This document shows positions 42,498 through 62,197 of a stretch of 64,000 bases of DNA, piece by piece. Position numbers and translations under genes: made by a program. Position 1 is the first letter of the stretch; every line of letters begins with the position of its first letter. The stretch spans positions 370,001-434,000 of the forward strand of contig RPFO01000299.1 in the NCBI GenBank assembly GCA_009746045.1, read 5' to 3'. Origin of the DNA: Mesostigma viride (lineage: Eukaryota; Streptophyta; Mesostigmatophyceae; Mesostigmatales; Mesostigmataceae). The notes beneath the pieces are model-generated. The model saw nothing but the letters and a program-made list of their open reading frames with translations. It searched no databases and was not told where the DNA came from.

Positions 42498-42830
42498 AAT
42501 CCATCCGTCCGTCCGTCCGTCCGTCCGTCCGTCCGTCCGTCCGTCCGTCCGTCCGTCCGTCCGTCCGTCCGTCCGTCCGTCCGTCCGTCCGTCCGTCCGT
42601 CCGTCCGTCCGTCCGTCCGTCCGTCCGTCCGTCCGTCCGTCCGTCCGTCCGTCCGTCCGTCCGTCCGTCCGTCCGTCCGTCCGTCCGTCCGTCCGTCCGT
42701 CCGTCCGTCCGTCCGTCCGTCCGTCCGTCCGTCCGTCCGTCCGTCCGTCCGTCCGTCCGTCCGTCCGTCCGTCCGTCCGTCCGTCCGTCCGTCCATCCAT
42801 CCATCCATCCATCCACCCACCCATCCATCC
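42498..42830. repeat. (CCGT)n tetranucleotide array passing into (CATC)n
   Basis: About 73 pure CCGT units (42501-42793), then about nine CATC/CACC units. It lies between LINE tail 1 (42441) and LINE tail 2 (42836). It probably expanded from the CATC tract that precedes each tail. Confidence 0.95.
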
Positions 42831-42833
42831 ATC

Positions 42834-42885
42834 GATCGGAGTTATTGCTCCGTGACTCCCCAACCGGAGCACGAAATAAATAATT
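42834..42885 (+). repeat. LINE-tail hairpin, tandem copy 2
   Basis: CGGAGTTATTGCTCCGTGAC, TCCCCAACCGGAGCACGA and then AATAAATAATTAG. Same module as 42437-42490, with CATC repeats before it. Confidence 0.8.
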
Positions 42886-42899
42886 AGTCCATCCATCCG

Positions 42900-42980
42900 T
42901 CCATTGATCGGGGTTAACTCAATGCTCCGTGACGGACTCCCCAACGGGAGCACGAGTTTACTTGGTTAATTAATCAATAA
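42900..42980 (+). repeat. LINE-tail hairpin, tandem copy 3
   Basis: CGGGGTTAACTCAATGCTCC, GTGACGGACTCCCCAACGGG, AGCACGAGTTT and then GGTTAATTAATCAATAAT. Third consecutive tail module, again preceded by CATCC/CGTCC words. Confidence 0.8.
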
Positions 42981-43135
42981 TGTAAGAATACCGTGAATGA
43001 TGACAGAATCAGCAACCAAATGTCCCAGATCCGCAGTGATTTCTAGGTCACAAGTGTTGGGTGGGCAGGGTGGCGCGGGCTGGCGACCACCCACAAATCG
43101 CGGCAGTAAAAAACAGTGCCACACCGCACTAGAAG

Positions 43136-43271
43136 ACAGTTCACGCCTTAAGTTGGGTTTTCGCTAGTACAGCCAGCAGCCTTAAGTTGGGTTCGCCATG
43201 CAGCCAACTGCGACCCAACGTAAGGCGTGAACCCAACTTAAGCCAACCCAACTTAAGGCGTGAATGACTGT
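43136..43271. mobile_element. MITE-like element with terminal inverted repeats
   Basis: The left end ACAGTTCACGCCTTAAGTTG is matched by the right end CAACTTAAGGCGTGAATGAC at 43250-43269, as inverted repeats of about 24 bp. Inside are two more copies of TTAAGTTGGGTT and their complement AACCCAACTTAAG, so the whole 136 bp is multiply self-complementary. No coding sequence. Confidence 0.7.
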
Positions 43272-43365
43272 ATTCAGTCCTGTACGTAGTAAAAAAGTTT
43301 ATTTTAAATTTTTTTTTGTCATGAATGAAGTTGCAGTGGGCAAATTAAATGTATTTGAAAGCTTA

Positions 43366-43749
43366 TCAAGCTTGAACATAGGCTGAGCAATGACGTGCAG
43401 TATCGAAGGCATGCACGGAGAATGCCTTGTCTTGACATGCAAAAGAATAGTAGAAGAATGAAGCTATCCAGCGTAAGGTGAGTGGGCAATGATGCACCCA
43501 CTTGTTGGGTATATCAATTTCACAGAACTTTTTCCCGACCGGCACATGTATGCCCAAGTGAATCCATACCCGGTAGACGAAGACAGCCTGCAGGAATCCC
43601 CTTACTGCCAGTGGAATCCAGATTAACCAGAATCTGCGGCAAAGGGGGACAAGCTGCTTGTCTTTCGATACTCCTATGTAGTACCCAATCATGAGCGCAA
43701 ATCTCCCCATTTCGTCCCTTAGAAAATTGCACCATAAAGTACACGGCAT
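43366..43749 (-). CDS. Hypothetical 127-residue frame
   Basis: An open frame with ordinary amino-acid composition and hydrophobic stretches (RFWLIWIPLAVRGFLQAVFV, LRWIASFFYYSFACQD). No family is recognised and no introns or neighbours support it. It could be a fragment of a membrane protein gene or a chance frame. Confidence 0.18.
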   Translation of the reverse strand: MPCTLWCNFLRDEMGRFALMIGYYIGVSKDKQLVPLCRRFWLIWIPLAVRGFLQAVFVYRVWIHLGIHVPVGKKFCEIDIPNKWVHHCPLTLRWIASFFYYSFACQDKAFSVHAFDTARHCSAYVQA

Positions 43750-44275
43750 GAGGCATGTGAGCGCCGTCCGCTGCCTCGGCCAGAAGAGATCAGCTGTCCC
43801 AAAGCCTTACGGTGCTTGTGCAACATGCACTGCCGCACTTCACCAAGGCAATCCCGCTGGCGAAACATCTTGACATGCGTGCATGCATCCCTTGGCACCA
43901 CACAGCACCATGTGCAGCACCAAAACACGCTCTATTGTACAAATGGGAGCACGCCTCAGCATCCCATAGACCCTGCAGCACTGCACATGATCTTATTTCT
44001 GTGAGTGCACTCTAGAAGCTGTCTGGACCAGCTCTTTGTGTGAGCACCAAGCCGCCTTCTCCTCGAGTTGACACAACAGATGTCCACAGAATCGCAACGG
44101 TAGGGCATTTCTTGGCACGTCATGGTGAGCCCCAGAGCACAGCGATCTGCCGGTCATTGACATCAAGCCCCCTGCCAAGGTGCCAGAAAAACTATGTTTG
44201 AAATGGCCGGTCTCACCAATTGGCAGAGCTCACAGCAGCGCGCCCCATCCATCCACGGCCGGCTCACCTCCACCA
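43750..44275. other. No gene seen
   Basis: Moderately GC sequence downstream of the minus-strand Kelch gene, with no motif or repeat I can support. Confidence 0.35.
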
Positions 44276-44455
44276 GCTAGTCCTGTAAGAAGCATAAGAA
44301 CCTCCCCCCGCTAGTCCTGTAAGAAGTATAAGAACCTCCACCAGCTAGTCCTGTAAGAAGTATAAGAACCTCCACCAGCTAGTCCTGTAAGAAGTATAAG
44401 AAACTCCACCAGCTAGTCCTGTAATAAGTATAAGAACCTCCACCAGCTAGTACCA
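44276..44455. repeat. 34-bp tandem repeat just after the Kelch gene stop
   Basis: CTAGTCCTGTAAGAAGTATA plus AGAACCTCCACCAG, five copies at an exact 34-bp period. On the gene's strand it lies 10 bp after the stop codon, so it is in the 3' UTR. Confidence 0.93.
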
Positions 44456-44464
44456 CAGGTCGTG

Positions 44465-47400
44465 CTACTCCGTTACATGGAAACCAAAAGGGGAGAGCAG
44501 GTCACCGTCCCCCATGCCAGTCTTATGGCTGAGCACGCCACCTCCCTGGAGCGCAGGATACATCCGGTGAACGCCGTCAAAGATGGAGCTGTCTCGTGTG
44601 CCCTTGGCCCCCAGGGCAGCCGCATGGCCAGTATAACTACTCGCATCCATCCCGTAGAAACCCAGCCCATCCAGCCCGTTCAGCCCGTCCAGCCCGTAAA
44701 AAGCTGTCCCGTAAAAGCTGTCGTCGTCGCGTGGGGCAGGTGGGGGATACACCAGCGACGTGAAGTCCACCGCCCAGACGTCCTCCAGGTAATGCTGGTC
44801 GCCCCAGTACGGCTGGCCACCAAACACCAGCATGCCCGTCACGGTTGCCTGCCATGACGTGATGTTGCAGAGCGCGGATGGCGATGGTGCATCCCCCGAC
44901 GATTCCTGGAACTGACTCCCATCGGAACCAGAGTTAGCGGCGCACCCAGGGGGCTCATACCTATGCAAGGGGATTGCACAATGGCCACGACGCACGTGCG
45001 GGTAAAAGGCGGCCCCCTCGGCAGCGACGCCAGCACCACTGCCCCCCGGCTCCCACCCCACCGGCAACCCCCCCAGGGTCCCTGACGGTCGTGATGAGTG
45101 CAGCTCCTCCCACTTGTCGTCCCAGTAGTGGTACAACCAGAGGTCATTAGCCAGCGCGCCGTGCATGCTGGCAGACGCACCCCCCATGATGGCCATCGTG
45201 TCGGCATTGACGGCAACGGCGACGTGGTCCCCTCGGCCGCCACCGGGGCAGGGGGCGAGCGGCCGGAGGGCTCCCGTGGCTGGCAGTAAGGTGTGAGGAG
45301 GGTGAGGTGATGGGGTGGCAGGCAGGCACAGGGCAAGGTGGGGCAGGCAGGGGGTAACACGCTTAGTTTCCCCCGAGCGGACAAGCTCTCTTATCTGGTC
45401 ATGACAAGCTCTGGTTATCTGGTGATGATGAGAGCAAGCAAGGGATGAGCAGACACGCAGGCGATGCAGAAAAGCGCAATGTGCTGCCATTCGCAACATA
45501 CTGCCATTCGCAACATGCTACCCTTCGCAATCCAAGTTCTGGGCATGCACTTACAAAGGTACCTTGTTCGCGCACAATGACCCCACACATCTTGATCGCA
45601 TGTCGACCGATTGCCTTGGAGGCTAGCGTCCCAGATCAACAGATGCGATGCGGCTGTGGTCTACACACACTCTTGTTGTACTAACTGCTGCTGCGCTCAC
45701 CATCTTATGAGAAGAGATGCGGCCTGCGCTGGAGCATGCATGGCCACGACCATGGCCGCAGTCTCGTGGACACGACACGTCGCCAACATGGCCACAGCCT
45801 ACTCCCTTATGCCACAATCCACACCCTATTAAGATCCCGAAAGACACATCTCAATCGTGCGGTTTGACAGAAGTCAACAGGAAGCGGCCTCCTACTGGAC
45901 ATGCGACCCACACAAACAGCCGTGTGCTGCTGCTGCACGCTCAACTTCTGCTGCAAGCACAACCACTGCAAGCATGGCTGCTGCAAACACATATGGCCAC
46001 TATCATGTTATACTGCACCGCAGTGCACTGTATGGTGACCCTACCTGCATCAAACTCCCACAGGTCGTCCAGCGCGTCCCCACTGCCGTCAAACCCCCCA
46101 AAGAGCAGCACGCGCGCCCCCCAGAACGTGTCCAAGACCACTGCTGAGTGCTGCCACCGCCCTTGCGGCCAACGCGCGCCGTCTGGGTTGTCCAGGGGCC
46201 CCGCATATGCCCACAGGGTGGTGGCCATGCCATCACCCCCATCGCCGCCATTGCCACCATCCCCCGTGTCAGCCCCAGCTGCTTGGTTCGCGAGAAATGC
46301 GGACACGTTGTACGACCAGATGTCGCTTAGGGCCATGCCTTCTGCCGATATACCGCCAAACACCCTGCAGGTTGCAGCCAGATATGAACCAAGGGATGAC
46401 CGAGGATGAGGTGGCTGTGACAAGCAAGCATGCAAAGTAAGGCACTTGTTCCTTGAGTGACCGTGGTCGGTCAAGGCTGATTCATCGGCTCTGTGAAGCT
46501 TGTTCCTAAATTTCCTCTACCCACCCCCAATTCCCTTGTCGACGCGTGCAACATCCCCCAATGCGAAGCCCCTTGGGGGCACAGAACATTCGGCACAAGC
46601 AGAGAGTATCAACGGTGGACCCTTCATTCGACCAACAACTCCACCGGCTGGCCCCAATGCCAACTACCACACGCCCCCACCAATTGACTACCCCACCTAT
46701 TCACCACCCCTCCTATTTACCACCCCTCCTATTAACCACCCCACCTATTCGCCACCCCTCCTATTTACCACCCCACCTATGTAACACCCGACCTATTCAC
46801 CACCCCACCTATCCACCACCCCACCAATTGACCACCCCACCTATCCACCACCCCACCTATTAACCACCCCACCCATTAACCACCCCACCTATTCACCACC
46901 CCACCTATCCACCACCCCACCTATCCACCACCCCACCTATTTGCGCGGCTTCCATCAACATCGTGTCCCGCGCAAAGGAACCGAGGAGGGGAGACCGCAT
47001 GACGGAGGCAGAGATGGCGGGAGCATGGGGGCACGGGGATCTGGAAGGACTGGGGCTGGATGGGGATGTGCCCGTTGCCAGGAATATATTCCCGGTCACC
47101 CCCCCCACACACGTACGAACCCAGGAACGCACAGACAGGTGATACCGCAAGCATTGGAATACAAAGCAACGCCGTTGATGGAGTACCCAGTGACCAACCC
47201 CATGGCCAAATCAGCCGTGGGCATAACCAGTGCCACCTGTTCCCTGGCCCCCACCCCACCCCCACCCCCCCCAACCGCCCCCCACTCCCCCCAACCCGCC
47301 GTACCCCGGGAGCTCCCCCCCACTCCTGACCCACCACGTGCGCAAATGTGCCCCCGGTCACCCCACTCACCACGCATCATCCCCCAGCATCACCATTGCC

Positions 47401-49476
47401 GCATCAGTGCGCGCGAGAGGCCACGCATCGCTGGCCGCACCCGCGTCCACCACCGCCCACTCCCCCGTCGCCACCTGGAGCGCCCACAGGTCATTGGCCA
47501 CACCCACGCGCTGGCCGCGGTAGACGTCGTGTACGGGGGGTGCGGCCCGCTCCCTGGGCGGCCGCCGCAGGGTGCTGCCAGGGAGGCCCTCGGGCGCCCT
47601 CGTGTCGCTGGCGTCCGACACGGCATAGCCCTCCCCTCCAAACACAAGCACCCAGTCCCCGAACGGGCCCGCCATCGCATGGCCCGTGCGCAGGGGGATG
47701 CCAGCACCAGTAGGGCTCGCTTGCCCGCCCGCCCCCCCCACGCCGCTGCCATCACCAGTGCCGTTTGTGCTGCTGCTGCTGCTGCTGTTACCGGCCGCTA
47801 GCAGAGACCAGGTGCCAGAGGCCAGGTCGTAGCGGTAGACAGCATCATGAAGCGCGGGCATGTGCGTGAGGCCACCGAGGACAAGGGCCGACGCAAACAT
47901 GGGGGTGGCGGACGGGATGCCCTCATCACCCTGAGGACCATTTGCCCCATCCCCATCGCCCGTCCCTGCTCCCCCCTGGCCGGCAGGCAGCAGCATGCAG
48001 CTGTGCTGTGCGCGGGAGAGAGACGTTCGCACACTGCGTGGGCAGGTCGGACCACCCCCTCCTTCCCCACCAATGCCACCGCCCTCGCAACCACCATCCA
48101 CCACCTCCATCACGGTAAAGGCATGCGGCAGCCGCTGCCACACAACGCTCGCACGCAGCTGTCCGCCCAACCCCCCCGGACCAAGGGTGCAGCCGCTGGT
48201 GACGTACTCGCATCTGCCGCGCTCGAACACGTGCACGCCAAGGGTTGCCAGATCGTCGTTCGGAAACACAGCCCACTGGCTACTGGCCGCCGCTTCCCAA
48301 TCCATCGTGCCCGCGCTCACCGAGGCCCTGCGCACCAGCCGGTGCCCCTGCATCGCGCCAGGGATGCCGTCCACGGTCCAACCATCCTGGCCAGGGTCCC
48401 CCTGGCCCGCCGTGCCGATGGCGTCCACCAGTGTGCCCCGCACGGCCAGGCCCAGGGCGTCATTACCGGTGAAGGACAGGTGCAGGGACAGCTGGGTGGC
48501 ACGCTCGAGGATTGCAGCGCTGGCCTTGGCGTGCGCCAGCACATAAGCTGTGTGCGGGGGGAGGTGTGCGCCCGCCAAGCTGATTGGGGGGGGGGCAGGG
48601 GGGTGGGGGTGGGTGGGGGGGGCAGGCAGGCAGGGATAAGGGCACGAGGGGAACCAGGGGGGAGGCAGGGCGTGTCAGCGCCATTGTGGCTGTCTGTCTA
48701 AGCATGATTGGAAGAGCGTTTCCTCCAATCCACTCCAGTCGGCATTTGAAGGCCCCATGGAGGTTTCCAGGGCAATTTATGGGGAGCACATCTGGGGGGC
48801 ATGTATGCCATGGTAATGGCCCCAAGGCCAAAGGACAAGTTTGTTACTCTATGCAGCCTCTAGTCATCTGCTGTTATGCTGTTATGAAGCACATGCGGCG
48901 GGCGTTTGCACGGTGACCGCTGGCAGCATCGTGCTCACAATAACGGGAACTCAAAGTGGGGCCACGTGTAGGGGAGCCGTCACACAGGGAGTTTGCATCC
49001 CATCACTTGCCACATGCACAAGATGGGCACCTCCACATCATGCGCCCACAGCAGGGTTGGCCTGCATCCACATCCTTCAGAGCATGAGGATGTGGAGAGA
49101 AATGAGCTGATCAATAAGCAGCAGATGGGTCATGGCCATGGTACGAGCAAATACAATACATGGAATGAGGGACGGACCTGATAGCAGGAGACGATGCTGA
49201 CAAGCTCCACCGCATTCCATTGGTGGCCTTCCATACCGACACGTTCGTCAGGTCAACGGTCCATTCCGTGGGATTGTAGATTTCTACCGCCAGGTTATAC
49301 CCCCCACCTTCAAAATACTCCGAAAAGAACAGGTGCTCATCCAATGACGAGTCCACATATGCTACCCATAGCAAAATCAGTATGGGAACGAATGTGGAGA
49401 AATTGGGCCTGTATCTAGGCCTCCGGGCGCCATATGATTTTAACGGCGGCAGCGGACGGCGAACGATGTCTTCCAT
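44465..49476 (-). CDS. Membrane-anchored lamin-tail-domain (LTD) plus Kelch-repeat protein, 880 residues
   Basis: Four exons: 49476-49178, 48579-47371, 46364-46045 and 45279-44465. The coding total is 2,643 bp, exactly in frame, and every intron is GT-AG. Residues 1-24 are basic. Residues about 25-41 (FSTFVPILILLWVAYV) form a single membrane anchor without a cleavage signature, so the rest is probably luminal or extracellular. Residues about 48-190 fit the LTD fold: LFFSEYFEGGGYNLAVEIYN, then VDLTNVSVW, LAGAHLPPHTAYVL, LSFTGNDALGLAV, LVDAIGT and a W near the end. From about residue 290 on are Kelch blades (ALVLGGLTHMPALHDAVYRY; VLVFGGEGYAV; VFGGISAEGMALSDIWSY; VLLFGGFDGSGDALDDLW; MAIMGG; MLVFGGQPYWGDQHYLEDVW), separated by long Gly/Ser loops. 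LTD commonly occurs in nuclear lamins and secreted proteins. Kelch propellers bind proteins. The ligand is unknown. Confidence 0.85.
46677..46940. repeat. CACCCCACCTATTCAC minisatellite in Kelch gene intron 2
   Basis: About sixteen 15-17 bp units of ACCACCCCACCTATTCACC with CCTCCTATTT, CCACCAATTGA and CCCATTAA variants, between exon 3 (46364) and exon 2 (47371) of the LTD-Kelch gene. Confidence 0.9.
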
Positions 49477-50544
49477 GCCAGCTTGCCACTGTCATCTTAA
49501 CCAAAGGCATTTACAGCCGGCCATTGAGAATGTGCCTAGAATTTTTGATAGAGAATGTACCTTCAAGCGGGCTAGACAGATTTAAGAACGAAGTTCGGGA
49601 TAGCTTAGATGAAAACGGCTAGCTCCAGGATGCATGTAAGATACACCTGCGTTTGTACTTTCGACAAAGTCCATGCACAAGATCGCGCTCGAAAACTACC
49701 ACAACCTGTTGGAATTGTGGGCGACAGTAAAATGTGGCTTGACCTAAGAACTCCAAGGAAATCGTTCCCAGAAGGGGCCTTATTGGTTCCAGCAAAGTCG
49801 GACCACGTACAGTGATTGGCGCTTTACGTCCAGCGAATCTAAGTCATGTTGGTTAATCAAATCGTGCCACGATACACGCGCACCATCGTTAAATGTCAGA
49901 GCGAAATTTTCTTGTTTCCCAAATACACTCTAGTACAGTAATACAATTTAGCCCACGTGCGTCCGTTACGTTTGCGTTGGCATCGTCTTCCCTGTTTGCG
50001 ATTCCTGCATGCGTGCCGAGAAGGCACGTCAATGCCGATTCCGCGCCGTCCAGTGCCAAGAAGCGAAGTCGCAAAGCACAGTTGTTACTTCGGCTCATAA
50101 TGTCCTATACGGACAGGTTCTATACGAACGACCATGCGGCAAGCAGTTGTTAGTAAGTTACTTAGTTGAATCCCAGGCCGCACATGGGCAAGGAGTTGTA
50201 CCAACTACCAAATGTATCCAATGGTGCAACCGTACAAGCACCCGCTGAGTACCTTTGTTTCTTTGTATGTTTGTGATTGCATGCTGTTCAGTCTCCTGGC
50301 CCATCGGCGTGGGCAACAACAACAACAACAACGGACAGGTTTATTTTTTACTTTAGAGGGAGTAGACACGTGGGAAACACTCCAGGATGGCAGCAGAAAA
50401 CATTTTTCCGCGGGGAGAAAACCTTTACCGTGGCTCTGCATGGCCTGTGCAGTGTGAGCACGTTTTTTTCTATCAAGGCGGCTTCTACAAAATTGCGACG
50501 TTGCGATAACTGGCGGGGATCACGGCGTGCAGACAGCTGAAAGA
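49477..50544. promoter_or_regulatory. Divergent intergenic region (LTD-Kelch / APRT genes)
   Basis: 1.07 kb between two start codons that face away from each other, so it should carry both promoters. There are (CAA)5 near 50319 and no repeat of note. No core element is assigned. Confidence 0.45.
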
Positions 50545-59546
<9,002 letters not shown>

Positions 59547-59846
59547 GGTAGAGTATGGCTACCCATTGATGGTGTGACATGCGCACTGGCTGCGCTGGGA
59601 TGGCCTAAAGACTGCACGTCCTGCACGCTTGCACGTTTACTGCAATGTAGGCAGTACGTAGCAAGCCGTGTAGGTCGGCAGTACGTATGAAGCCATGACT
59701 TTGTTCCTGAAACCAAGCCGCTTGGTCATTGCAACCACAGGTAGAAGCTGGGATTCTGTGCCTATCACATTCCGATCGCGGGGAAAACTATTTATTTATT
59801 ATATTCAAAAGTGATGTTAAGTGAGACAACTAAGATCCTGGTTTGC

Positions 59847-60015
59847 ATATCAATGAGACAGCCAACGCAGGCCAGAAGGCATATCAAGGATTCTCCCGAT
59901 TTCTGGTCCGGATTCTCCCGATTTCTGGCCTGCGCTGGTTGTCTCATTGATATCAAGGAGACAACCAGCGCAGGCAAGAAATCGGAAAGATCCGGACCAT
60001 GGTAATCCGGACCAG
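59847..60015. repeat. Palindromic copies of the GAGACAACCAGCG short repeat
   Basis: A minus-oriented copy ends GCGCTGGTTGTCTC at 59946, and a plus-oriented copy starts GAGACAACCAGCGCAGG at 59959, head to head around TTGATATCAAG. The arms extend about 47 bp with few mismatches (ATTCTCCCGATTTCTGGCC against its complement). A third, diverged piece starts at 59852 (GAGACAGCCAACGCAGGCCA). The segment CCGATTTCTGG is also locally duplicated. Confidence 0.85.
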
Positions 60016-60104
60016 AAGGCATCTATACCTGACCTCAACACTAATTTTATTTCAAGTGTAATAGAGGAGGCAGCCAACCAGTGCATGTTTCGATTAGTGG
60101 CGAT

Positions 60105-60895
60105 ATGCCGCCAAATGTGGCGGTGTGGCACTTTTTTTGGTAAAATGTGGCGGTGACCCTAATTGACAAGGCCCCCAAGAAGCCACAAATTGGCCATGCT
60201 GTTCTACTTTCTAGTTTCGTTTCGCCACAGAGTGGCCGTGCCTGAAGTTCACTCTAGTACAGGTTACGCCACAATTGGTAGTGTCAGCCGAACTTCCGGC
60301 CGGCGTTCCGCCACGAATCTCCCTTTAGAAAAGTGCAACAGTGCATACCGCTTAGTGCATGTTAGTAGCGCCAAGTGGCCCGCTGGCCGCTGGACAGGCT
60401 GGGCACTGAGCAGTGACTACCGTAGTGAGCTAGACCGGTGCAGTGTGCAGTGAGCTAGGTAGAATTGTATTAGAAGAATTGATCAACCAAAGTCTTGTCC
60501 AATCAAAATCATCGTCTTCGGAGCAGTGTCTTAGAGACGACAGTATCCTCGAATCCATCGTCGAGAATGGGGACCGAATCGTTGCGACAACAATATAAAA
60601 AAGTACGAAAAAGTACGCAAAAGTACAAACACAAGCGAGCAAGTGCGGCAAAATGCGTCGAACTGAGGATTAATCTACACGGGCGGCCGGCAGGCAGAGA
60701 CCCGCCCTGTATACTCAGCCAGTACGGCGCCGCGCCGCGCTGACCCCGCCGTTCTACTTCCAATGAATGGTTGGAAAGCCAGCCTGCCACACGTGGCCGT
60801 GCCAAGCCCAATTTTAATTGGCTTAAAGCCACACATTGGCCGAGTCAACGGAAGTTTTTGTAGTTCAAAACGCCACAAGTGGCCTAGCGCCACTA
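60105..60895. repeat. Scattered GCCAC(N)GTGGC near-palindromes
   Basis: GCCGCCAAATGTGGCGG (60110), GCCACAAATTGGCC (60182), GCCACAGAGTGGCC (60222), CGCCACAATTGG (60264), GCGCCAAGTGGCCC (60369), GCCACACGTGGCC (60785), GCCACACATTGGCC (60829) and CGCCACAAGTGGCC (60871). The spacing is irregular, so this is a motif cluster rather than a tandem array. No gene is evident. Confidence 0.5.
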
Positions 60896-61044
60896 GCAAC
60901 AAAAACCTTAATCGAATCACTGCAGCCAACAGAGGCTTCAAACACGACGATCGATAAAGTTTAAAAGATTAAGATTTCCATATGCGAATTAGAACATGGG
61001 CATGTTAAATTGCATGTTATGTTCAAAAAAGTAATATGGTTGCC

Positions 61045-61130
61045 AGTAATTCATATAATAATAATAATTTTATTGCGCTGGTTGTCTCCTTGAGTAACAA
61101 CAATATAATTAATAATAATAATAATCGATA
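61045..61130. repeat. (ATA)n tract interrupted by a short-repeat fragment
   Basis: ATAATAATAATAATTTT at 61052, then TTGCGCTGGTTGTCTCCTTG at 61073-61092 (the end of the GAGACAACCAGCG family, minus orientation), then AATAATTAATAATAATAATA. The fragment may be a 5'-truncated insertion into an AT-rich microsatellite. Confidence 0.7.
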
Positions 61131-61517
61131 AGATCCAATTAATACGCCTAACGCCTGGCACGCGACCCCAGCGACCACCGTGGCCCCAGCGACTCCAGAC
61201 GCCCCAGCTTAGGGAAATACAGCAGTGTACTAGTATAGTGTAGAATAGTTAGACAGTGGTCTTGTGCATGCTGATCGTCTCGTGACTTGTCTCATGGATA
61301 AATCAGATGGTTCACAGCTGCAACTTGAATTGCACTTTTTAATTAATTATATTGGTAACTAGTCGACCTTGTACAATCACATCCGCAATATTTGTGTTGC
61401 CCACGACTGAGGACGAACACACCCTACACAAGGAAACGGATGTCACCAAGCCTTGCCTCAAGATGTGAGGACAAACGAAGGCTCGGCATGAAGGTACATG
61501 AAAGAGACTACACGCTA

Positions 61518-61782
61518 GATTTATCTAGTACCAAATCCGAAAGGCTTGCATCACTCCCCGGACAGGAGAACTTTTGCGGAATCATGACTGTAGGTGTAAG
61601 TTGGCGATGCCATGGTAACCGGAGACGTCCGTCCTATTATAGCCAGCGAAAGTTGGTGCGAGAGGTCCCCAGTTTGATTCCGGTCGGATTCATTTGCAGA
61701 TCGCGTTTTTCCGCGTTTTCCGCGGCCCGGCGCTGAACGCAAATGGTTTTCACCTTTGCGGCGTGCCTGATCAGAATATACG
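61518..61782 (+). mobile_element. SINE-like element, copy 1
   Basis: A segment of about 262 bp is repeated nearly exactly at 61934-62197: TTTATCTAGTACCAAATCCG to GCGTGCCTGATCAGAATA. Inside is GGTCCCCAGTTTGATTCCGG, resembling a pol III B box (GGTTCGANTCC) with a decayed T. Upstream TATAGCCAGCG may be the A-box-like part. A tRNA-derived SINE is the simplest reading. Confidence 0.6.
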
Positions 61783-61933
61783 CTTGGCTGATTCCGATAG
61801 TACCGGCTACGCCCCCTTCTAAAAGAAGGATCCAGCCGTGTTCAGCCCGTCTCACGTTGCGATCGAGACTGAACAAGTCTCGCGTGCAGACACGTGTGTA
61901 GTACTCCTACACACAGATCTCGAGTGATAATTT

Positions 61934-62197
61934 TATCTAGTACCAAATCCGAAAGGCTTGCATCACTCCCCGGACAGGAGAACTTTTGCGGATGACTGTA
62001 GGTGTAAGTTGGCGATGCCATGGTAACCGGAGACGTCCGTCCTATAGTCAGCGATCGAAGTTGGTGCGAGATCGAGGTCCCCAGTTCGATTCCGGTCGGA
62101 TTCATTTGCAGATCGCGTTTTTCCGCGTTTTCCGCGGCCCGGCACTGAACGCAAATGGTTTTCACCTTTGCGGCGTGCCTGATCAGAATACACGCTA
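61934..62197 (+). mobile_element. SINE-like element, copy 2
   Basis: Direct repeat of copy 1. Here the B-box-like core is GTTCGATTCC, which agrees with the tRNA consensus, and the region TCCGTCC to GGTCGGA can form a seven-base acceptor-like stem with one mismatch. A TATAGTCAGCGA A-box-like word lies between. The two copies differ by a few small indels. Confidence 0.62.

Noticed and set aside
42488-42953. GRTD-repeat proteins
   Set aside because: Translations of (CCGT)n.
61990-62110. Functional tRNA gene
   Set aside because: The B box and acceptor-like stem are present, but the T stem does not pair and the piece is part of a 262-bp repeat, so a SINE head is more likely.
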